Shown here: one piece after another, positions 1 through 5,173 of the stretch
How positions within the stretch are numbered: the first letter of the stretch is position 1
How the letters are laid out: every line of letters starts with the position of its first letter
Origin: Verrucomicrobiota bacterium
Lineage (GTDB): Bacteria > Verrucomicrobiota > Verrucomicrobiia > Limisphaerales > JAEYXS01
Direction: 5' to 3'
DNA: 7,496 nt
Assembly: GCA_021156225.1 (NCBI GenBank)
Contig: JAJNBN010000156.1
Location: 1 to 7,496 of the forward strand
The notes under the pieces: generated by a model
The model's database searches: none
What the model was told of the DNA's origin: nothing
What the model saw: only the letters and a program-made list of their open reading frames with translations
Translations under genes and position numbers: made by a program

Positions 1-127
1 TTTGGCGACTCATCCTTGTTCTCGTCGCGGTCCTTCGCCCTCGCTTTTAAATTCAAGCGTCAAAAAACTTTGGAGCGCGCTAGCTCCCGCTCTCTCGATG
101 CTGGGCATTCGGTGTTCGATGTTTTCC
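1..127. other. Non-coding, repeat-like end of window downstream of the coiled-coil gene
   Basis: I see no convincing gene here. On the minus strand it is the 3' flank of the gene ending at 128. It holds a TGGAGCGC motif (71-78) inside a small hairpin. Next to that, at about 95-126, is a low-complexity run built from gatgctggg / cattcgg / tgttcgatg units. Its plus-strand translation contains SMLGIRCSMF, the style of spurious peptide produced by interspersed intergenic repeats in Verrucomicrobiota and related phyla (recalled, not searched). An ATG on the minus strand at 11-13 leaves only four codons before the window edge and cannot be judged. Confidence 0.5.
63..87 (-). terminator. Possible weak intrinsic terminator of the coiled-coil gene
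   Basis: Read on the minus strand, GGAGC (83-87) pairs with GCTCC (72-76) around a 6-nt loop. This is followed by AAAG and six T residues (plus-strand a-run 62-67). It lies about 40 bp after the stop codon at 128. The 5-bp stem is short and the T-run starts 4 nt late, so it is a weak candidate. The same bases contain the TGGAGCGC motif found in other gaps, so it may simply be part of a repeat. Confidence 0.35.
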
Positions 128-1321
128 TCACTTCCGCTTGGCCCGTTTTCCCAACGCCTCGTTCAACACCTTCTTCTTCTCCTCCTTGATCGCCCGCGTC
201 ACTGCTTGGCGCTGCTCCGGCGTGTAGTCAGGATTTGCCATCGCCTTGGCCAGCTCCGCTTCCGTGGTCTGGTTGATCTGTGCGATCAGTTTTGCGTCCT
301 CCACGTTGAGATCCATTTTCTCCGCCATCTTCAACGCATCCCGATACGCCGGATCTTGTATCTTCTGAAAATCCGCCAACCGCTCGGCCGAGAAAACACT
401 GTTAAGATCGCCCAACTGCGCCAGATCCTTCTCCAGCGAAAGCTTCTGCCCGGTTGCGGCTGCCTGCTCCTCAGCGGCCTTTATTTTTTGATAAAGCGCG
501 CGGAATTCCTGCTCATTGGGCTCAAACCACGCCAGTTCATTCCGCATCTTGTTCGCCAGTCCGGAAGTCCGCAATTCATACTCCAGCAGTTCGCTTCCGT
601 TCAGCACGCCCGCCAGTTCTGTCTCGTGCTGTTTGCGCAGCGCGGCGGCCTTTTGGTTCATCTCTTCCTTGGTGAGATTCGCGGCCTTGCCTTCCTCGGA
701 GAGTTTACGGAACTCGTCCTTATACTTGCTGTCCACATCCTTCACCAGCGCCTGCTTCTCTTCGCTCAAAAAAGCCAGTCGCGCATCCCGTCCCGCCCGT
801 TCCTGATCCCACGAATACTTGGCCAGCTCGGCCTTCAGGTTCACATCCAGCAGCGAGCGGATGAGGTCGTCGCGCTCTTTTTCCAGCTCGCGGCGTTCCT
901 CGGATTTACGGTCCTCTTTTTTGTCCCGCTTGTTCTCCGCCTCCCAATACTTCCACTGCTGTTCCACCGGATGCAGTGATTTCCACTTCGCTGCATACAT
1001 CTTGTTCACATCCGCGATGATCAGGTCGCGCACCGTTTCTTCGGGGCAACCGGCCGCCCGCAAGTTGGCGATGTATTTGACGTAGTCGTCCGACTCGATC
1101 ACCCGCCAGTCTATCTTCGTCCAGTTGGTATGCACCTCCGTCTCGCCCGGCATGTACACGGTCTCTACCCGGGTCTTGATGATGGGCTTGGGCGCGGGGG
1201 CCTCGACTTTTACCGGCACGGGTTCGGGCTGGCGGTTGATCACCACCACGGCCAACGCCGCATTCACCACCAACGAGCCGAGCAAAATGCCTGTTTTGTT
1301 CATATCACCAAGACCGACCAC
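128..1321 (-). CDS. Membrane-anchored coiled-coil protein of unknown function, lineage-typical
   Basis: A 397-residue protein of unknown function. One hydrophobic segment (about residues 11-28) follows a short N-terminus and looks like a membrane anchor or uncleaved signal. A Pro/Val/Lys-rich linker (31-50) comes next. A conserved-looking block at 77-109 contains DDY, YIANLR, GCPEE and ADVNKMY. Residues 120-240 are very rich in charged Lys/Glu/Arg and probably form a long helix or coiled coil. A second ordered block around 240-280 contains EYELR and a Trp-Phe pair. The tail is basic. I recall proteins with the same SDDY...NLRxxGCPEET...DVN arrangement from Verrucomicrobiota, where they are hypothetical. 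The start chosen is GTG at 1321, because GGAGAGG (1328-1334) sits 6 nt upstream. The internal ATG (Met7, 1303) has no such site at the right distance. It is separated from the lyase gene by a terminator, so it is probably its own transcription unit. Confidence 0.85.
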   Translation of the reverse strand: MVGLGDMNKTGILLGSLVVNAALAVVVINRQPEPVPVKVEAPAPKPIIKTRVETVYMPGETEVHTNWTKIDWRVIESDDYVKYIANLRAAGCPEETVRDLIIADVNKMYAAKWKSLHPVEQQWKYWEAENKRDKKEDRKSEERRELEKERDDLIRSLLDVNLKAELAKYSWDQERAGRDARLAFLSEEKQALVKDVDSKYKDEFRKLSEEGKAANLTKEEMNQKAAALRKQHETELAGVLNGSELLEYELRTSGLANKMRNELAWFEPNEQEFRALYQKIKAAEEQAAATGQKLSLEKDLAQLGDLNSVFSAERLADFQKIQDPAYRDALKMAEKMDLNVEDAKLIAQINQTTEAELAKAMANPDYTPEQRQAVTRAIKEEKKKVLNEALGKRAKRK

Positions 1322-1327
1322 AGATTA

Positions 1328-1334
1328 CCTCTCC
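1328..1334 (-). promoter_or_regulatory. Shine-Dalgarno site deciding a GTG start
   Basis: GGAGAGG on the minus strand, 6 nt before the GTG at 1319-1321. It supports GTG rather than the ATG 18 nt further in as the start of the coiled-coil gene. Confidence 0.7.
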
Positions 1335-1353
1335 ATAGACGTCGCAACTGCCC

Positions 1354-1368
1354 TTTACGTTACGTAAA
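1354..1368. promoter_or_regulatory. 15-bp perfect palindrome, candidate operator
   Basis: TTTACGT, a single central T, then ACGTAAA: arms of 7 bp with perfect symmetry. It lies 32 bp upstream of the GTG start of the coiled-coil gene and runs into the T-tract side of the lyase terminator. The position suits an operator for the downstream gene. It could equally be an accidental AT-rich palindrome next to a terminator. No regulator family is indicated. Confidence 0.35.
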
Positions 1369-1395
1369 AAAGCGCCAGCTAACTTGCTGGCGCTT
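1366..1395 (-). terminator. Intrinsic terminator after the N-acetylneuraminate lyase gene
   Basis: Read on the minus strand, AAGCGCCAGC (rc of 1386-1395) pairs perfectly with GCTGGCGCTT (rc of 1370-1379) around a 6-nt loop. The 10-bp GC-rich stem is followed by a run of T (plus-strand a-run 1366-1371). It begins about 30 bp after the lyase stop codon. This is a textbook rho-independent terminator and marks the end of the putative sialic acid unit. Confidence 0.88.
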
Positions 1396-1425
1396 AGGTG
1401 CTTAAAAATTACTCTTTCGGGAAAC

Positions 1426-2328
1426 TCACTTATTAAACCCTACCTTCTCCAGATCCTCCGCCAACGCCTTTTCCTGCATCGGAGTCAAAGACCGCAATGG
1501 CAAACGCACCGGTCCGCAATCCAGCCCCAGCAACTTCATGATCGCCTTGCCCGCAGGCAAACCACCATGCCGGATCATCACCCCGATGATGTCGTTCGCC
1601 TTCGTCTGTTCCGCCTCCGCCTTTGCCAGGTCACCATGGCGATACGCCTCCAGCAACCGGTTGAAGATCGGGGCGATGTAATTGTAGGTGCTGCCAACCG
1701 CACCCTTCGCACCCACCACCAAACTGCCCAGCAACATCTCATCGCGACCAAAGAGCACATCGAAGCGCCCGTTCTCCACCCGCACCGCATTCGCATAATC
1801 CATCAGGCTCTCGTGCGTGAACTTGATGCCCGCCAGATTCGGGATGCGATCCTTCGCCGCCTGCAAGAAATCCGGCACCGGCAAACTCACGCCCGTCATC
1901 GACGGGATATGATAATAGTAAAATGGCAGCTCCGGCGCCGCTGCCGCCACCATCGCGCACGTATCCACCAGATCCCGTATGTTCGCCGGCTTGAAGAAAC
2001 TCGGTGAGGTCAGCGAAGTCGCCGCTGCACCGATCTCCTGCGCATGCTTCGCCAGCTCACAAGAATCCGTCAGGCTGTTGTGCCCCGTATGCACGATGAC
2101 CCGCATGGAAGAGGCGGCGGACTTCACCCACTTGTCCGCGATCAGCTTGCGCTCCGACACACTCAATGAAGGTCCTTCACCCGTCGTCCCGCAGACGAAT
2201 GCCCCCGCTACTCCGTTTTCTGACAGATGCCTGGCATAGTTCGGAATCAATTCCAGATGCAACGCACCGTCTTCCGTGAACGGCGTAAACGGTGCCGCCA
2301 CCAAACCGCGTAATCTTTCAAACTTCAT
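1426..2328 (-). CDS. nanA: N-acetylneuraminate lyase (sialic acid aldolase)
   Basis: A 300-residue class I aldolase of the DHDPS/NAL (TIM barrel) family, predicted cytoplasmic. It would cleave N-acetylneuraminate to N-acetylmannosamine and pyruvate. The pyruvate-carboxylate loop GTTGEG is at 47-52 (T48, T49). The catalytic tyrosine is the last of three Tyr at 137-139 in YYYHIPSMTGV. The Schiff-base lysine is K169 in GIKF. GAVGSTYNY is at 209-217 and GPVRLPL at 272-278. Where dihydrodipicolinate synthases carry a substrate-binding Arg in the NVPSRTG motif, this protein has Met144, as expected for a lyase rather than DHDPS. YYYHIP, GSTYNY and PRLPL together recall the vertebrate NPL-type enzymes more than E. 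coli NanA. The ATG at 2328 has only a weak, AT-rich leader and no good Shine-Dalgarno. The gene follows the Kelch-symporter gene by 125 bp and ends at a clear terminator. The exact substrate (Neu5Ac or another sugar acid) is inferred from motifs and neighbours. Confidence 0.93.
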   Translation of the reverse strand: MKFERLRGLVAAPFTPFTEDGALHLELIPNYARHLSENGVAGAFVCGTTGEGPSLSVSERKLIADKWVKSAASSMRVIVHTGHNSLTDSCELAKHAQEIGAAATSLTSPSFFKPANIRDLVDTCAMVAAAAPELPFYYYHIPSMTGVSLPVPDFLQAAKDRIPNLAGIKFTHESLMDYANAVRVENGRFDVLFGRDEMLLGSLVVGAKGAVGSTYNYIAPIFNRLLEAYRHGDLAKAEAEQTKANDIIGVMIRHGGLPAGKAIMKLLGLDCGPVRLPLRSLTPMQEKALAEDLEKVGFNK

Positions 2329-2369
2329 ATCTATTCTTTTTAAAATATTACTGTGCCCGCCCTCGCCAG

Positions 2370-2396
2370 TGGAGCGCGGCCTTTAGGCCGCCTAAA
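2370..2396. repeat. REP-like palindrome with two alternative hairpins
   Basis: TGGAGCGC (2370-2377) leads into GCGGCC-TTTA-GGCCGC (2376-2391). This overlaps a second inverted repeat, TTTAGG-CCG-CCTAAA (2382-2396). The two stems share bases and exclude each other. It sits in the 125-bp gap between the symporter and lyase genes. No T-tract follows on the minus strand, so it is not an ordinary terminator. The TGGAGCGC lead is shared with the gaps at 71 and 7243, all in the same orientation. Confidence 0.55.
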
Positions 2397-2453
2397 TGTC
2401 CATCAGCTGACCGGTCTTTGATTGGCGACGGATACCACATCAGCTTATTCCGC

Positions 2454-5057
2454 CTACACCGTTGCCCTCGTCAGCCCTTCCAGCGGCTTCTGCTTCGCCG
2501 GAATGATTACACTCGCCAGCCACCCCACGCAAAAACTCGTCAAAATCCCGATCGCGCCATACGTGAAGAAGTGCAATGCCGTATGCCGCTGCACATAATA
2601 GAGCACCAGCACACTGCTGATCGCTCCGATCATCGCGCCGACGCCATGCGCCCGCTTCGTGAAAATGCCCAACGCAAACAAACCTGCCAACGCGCCCCCC
2701 GTCAATCCTAGCATGCCCAGAAACGCATCCCACAAAGACGAAATATTATATCGCGTCATCAGCAAAGCGATGGCTGTCCCTACGACACCGGACAACACCG
2801 TCACCCACTTCGCCACTTTCAACCGTTCGGCATCACCCATCTCCGGCTTAAGCCGGCTGTGGAAATCTGTCACCCACGCCGTGGCGATGCTGTTCAAGCT
2901 GCTCGTCGGTTGTGCCGCCGCAAAGATGCCTGCGACCACCAATCCACCCAAGCCTGCGGGCAACTCACTCACGATGAAGAGCGGGAAGATCGCATCATTC
3001 TTCAGTGCAGGATCAAGGCGGTCCGGGTTCAGCCGATAGAACGCATAAAGCGCCGTCCCCACCGCAAAAAACAAAGCCGTGGAAGGCACCACCATCAACG
3101 CATTCGTCCAGATGGACCGCGCCGCTTGCTTTTCATCCTTCGTAGACACATACCGCTGCACCACATCCTGCGTGGCCGTATACGGGATGAGATTCGAGAA
3201 GAGGTTGCCGATGATAATGACCCACGCCGTTCCAATCGTCAGGTCCGTCGTCCATTGCAGCGGTCCCATGAGTTTGTCATCCGCCGTGGCCACTTCCCAG
3301 ATCTTCCCCGCACCACCCGGGATATGCATGCATGCGACGATGAGTGTCACCAAGGCGCCCAGCAACAGAATCACCGTCTGCACCACATCCGTCCACACCA
3401 CCGATTCCAGCCCGCCCTCAAACGTCATCAGGATGCAGATGATACCCATGATGAGGATGGAGGTGCGCATGTCGAAACTGCTCACCGTGGAAAGCGCCAG
3501 CGCTGGCAGATAGAGCACGATGGCCGTCCGTCCCAACTGCATCACTATGAAAGACACACTCCCAAACCAGCGTGCCGCCAGATTGAAACGCCGCTCCAGA
3601 TACTCATACGCCGACGTGATGTTCAGCTTACGAAAGAACGGCAGATACACCACGATGACCAGCGGCGCGAGGATCGGCACCGCCAGATTCGCGAGAAAGA
3701 AAGTCCAGTCGGTCGTGTAAGCTTTCGCCGGAATCGCCATGAACGTCAGGCTGCTCAACATCGTCGCATAGATGCTCAAACCCACTGCCCACCAGGGAAT
3801 ATTCTGGCCGCCACGAAAAAACTCATCACTCGTCTTCTTGCGTCCCACACTCCAGCTCACGCCCAGCATGATGATGGGATAGAGTGCCAGCGTGGCGTAG
3901 TTCAGCCAGCTAAACGATTTCTTCCTGCGCACCACTTCGCCGCTCCACACTTCGGGAGAGCGGATGCCCGGTTGCTTCTCGCCGCTGACCACGATGAATC
4001 GTCCATTCCATTCCACCACTGGCACCGTGACCTTCGAGAACGGCACTTCACCCCGCGTCGTCCAAGTATCTGTGATGGTGTGATACGCGAGGACATCACG
4101 GGGAAATCCCTTGTGCTCCGTCGGCGTTACGCTCACCTGCCTGCTATCATCCCCACCCATCACCAGCAAATGCGCCTGCCCGAGCGCCGGGGCAGGGGAG
4201 GGTGCGGCTACTGAGACACGTGGTAGATCGGCGATACGCTTCCAGCCCTTGCCTGGCGTATATCGATACGCATCGCGCAACCATTCCCGTGCCGGCTTGC
4301 CGTCTGCATCCGCTTTCAATCCCGCGCCGCTGAACAGGAAAAACGAACCGTCCTGCACACCCGCCGTCGCCAGCATCCGTCCCGGTCCTGGTAAGGGTTC
4401 CAACTCCTTCCACCCCGCCTCGATCTTCGTCAGGTCCAATGCCCACAACGTATTCAGCGCCTGCGTGGAAGCCGGTGTTTCAATCCCGCCTGCCACATAG
4501 ACCGTGTTCTTGAGCAGTGCTCCTGACATGTTCGCGCACGCCTTGGGCAGGGCAGGGAGAGCACTCGTCTTAAGCGCACCATTCACCCATTCCAGCCGGA
4601 ACACTTCCGTATGATGCCCACCCGCATCACTGCCGCCGATGCAGATGATGCCTTCCTTCGTCGAGATGGTTACGCCATACCCCAGTGGCCGTGGCAGCTT
4701 GCCGACGGTCTTCCATTCGCCATCTGGCTTCTCCAGCGCATACACCGTGTCATACCAGATTTTCGTGCCACCTTCCCAAGGCCGCTTATCCGGGAAATTC
4801 GCTCCACCCGCCACGATCAATGTGTCGTTGTGAACTCCCGCGAACATCGAGGCAAAGCCCTCCTTGTCCGGCAGATTCGGCAGCTTGCTCCACGCGAGCA
4901 CGTCATTCGTTCCTTCCGCATGAAGTGAAGAATCGCCACCAGCACCTATCGTCATAAATAGCAGCAGCCAGATGAGCACGCGCGCAAACGGCGCCTTGCC
5001 ACCCCATCCCGACCGGAGCAGCGGCATCATCCGTTTCACTTTTTCTCTCGTTCTCAT
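2454..5057 (-). CDS. Kelch (NanM/YjhT-like) mutarotase domain fused to SSS-family sodium symporter
   Basis: A fusion of about 867 residues (numbered from the ATG at 5057). A signal-like segment has a basic N-terminus, a hydrophobic core at about 27-37 and likely cleavage after LHA (45-47). Residues about 52-376 form Kelch-type blades with repeated hydrophobic-GG turns (VAGGAN, CIGGSD, VAGGIE, LFSGAG, VMGGDD, VVSGEK), six in all. This matches the cyclically permuted NanM/YjhT sialic acid mutarotase family. From about 384 on there are roughly 13 hydrophobic helices typical of sodium:solute symporters. They include an SSLTFMAIPAKAY-type first-core helix and AAAQPTSSLNSIAT (about 714-726), whose Ser residues match the Na+ site of this family. 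A periplasmic propeller followed by an N-out first helix fits the 13-helix symporter topology. The start is uncertain. The frame is open to GTG 5099 and ATG 5093, but both lie inside a perfect dyad and lack a Shine-Dalgarno. ATG 5057 has AGGA only 2 nt upstream, and ATG 5030 is also possible. The proposed role is Neu5Ac anomerisation and Na+-driven uptake, feeding the adjacent lyase. Confidence 0.92.
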   Translation of the reverse strand: MRTREKVKRMMPLLRSGWGGKAPFARVLIWLLLFMTIGAGGDSSLHAEGTNDVLAWSKLPNLPDKEGFASMFAGVHNDTLIVAGGANFPDKRPWEGGTKIWYDTVYALEKPDGEWKTVGKLPRPLGYGVTISTKEGIICIGGSDAGGHHTEVFRLEWVNGALKTSALPALPKACANMSGALLKNTVYVAGGIETPASTQALNTLWALDLTKIEAGWKELEPLPGPGRMLATAGVQDGSFFLFSGAGLKADADGKPAREWLRDAYRYTPGKGWKRIADLPRVSVAAPSPAPALGQAHLLVMGGDDSRQVSVTPTEHKGFPRDVLAYHTITDTWTTRGEVPFSKVTVPVVEWNGRFIVVSGEKQPGIRSPEVWSGEVVRRKKSFSWLNYATLALYPIIMLGVSWSVGRKKTSDEFFRGGQNIPWWAVGLSIYATMLSSLTFMAIPAKAYTTDWTFFLANLAVPILAPLVIVVYLPFFRKLNITSAYEYLERRFNLAARWFGSVSFIVMQLGRTAIVLYLPALALSTVSSFDMRTSILIMGIICILMTFEGGLESVVWTDVVQTVILLLGALVTLIVACMHIPGGAGKIWEVATADDKLMGPLQWTTDLTIGTAWVIIIGNLFSNLIPYTATQDVVQRYVSTKDEKQAARSIWTNALMVVPSTALFFAVGTALYAFYRLNPDRLDPALKNDAIFPLFIVSELPAGLGGLVVAGIFAAAQPTSSLNSIATAWVTDFHSRLKPEMGDAERLKVAKWVTVLSGVVGTAIALLMTRYNISSLWDAFLGMLGLTGGALAGLFALGIFTKRAHGVGAMIGAISSVLVLYYVQRHTALHFFTYGAIGILTSFCVGWLASVIIPAKQKPLEGLTRATV

Positions 5058-5076
5058 CTTCCTGCGTTTTACCACA

Positions 5077-5105
5077 CCCCCTGTGACATCCATAGTCACA
5101 GGGGG
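5077..5105. promoter_or_regulatory. 29-bp perfect dyad upstream of the Kelch-symporter gene
   Basis: CCCCCTGTGAC (5077-5087), a 7-nt spacer, then GTCACAGGGGG (5095-5105): 11-bp perfect arms. It lies 19 bp before the ATG at 5057 and covers the two upstream in-frame start candidates, so these are probably not used. It could be an operator for a dimeric regulator or an mRNA leader hairpin. On the minus strand no T-run follows the second arm, so it is not a terminator for the FAD gene. An AT-rich stretch (5106-5127) lies just upstream in the direction of transcription and could contain a promoter, but I see no clear -35/-10 pair. Confidence 0.6.
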
Positions 5106-5173
5106 TAAAAATTGTTAAATTATTTTTCCGGCAAACCCCGCCCGGTCTGGAAGCCTTCGATGCTTCTTGTTCT

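Noticed and set aside
1..13. Start of a further minus-strand gene at the ATG 11-13
   Set aside because: Only four codons are available before the window edge and the upstream sequence looks repeat-like.
2..979. Long plus-strand open frame opposite the coiled-coil gene
   Set aside because: It is antisense to a well-supported gene and its product is rich in Arg, Leu and His without any recognisable domain. The other plus-strand frames at 1384-2007, 2859-4214 and 5225-6907 have the same character.
1426..2328. Dihydrodipicolinate synthase (dapA)
   Set aside because: The substrate-binding Arg of DHDPS is replaced by Met144, and the surrounding motifs and neighbours point to a sialic acid lyase.
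2345..2350. TAATAT as a -10 box for the lyase gene
   Set aside because: No acceptable -35 lies 16-18 bp upstream, and the leader would be only a few bases long. The AT-rich run alone is not enough.
2376..2391. Terminator after the Kelch-symporter gene
   Set aside because: The stem is good but no T-run follows on the minus strand; it fits the REP-like motif seen in other gaps better.
5082..5100. CRP/FNR-type site (TGTGA...TCACA) before the Kelch-symporter gene
   Set aside because: The half-sites fit CRP, but the spacing is 9 nt instead of 6, and the symmetry continues through five more G/C pairs on each side, which CRP sites do not require.
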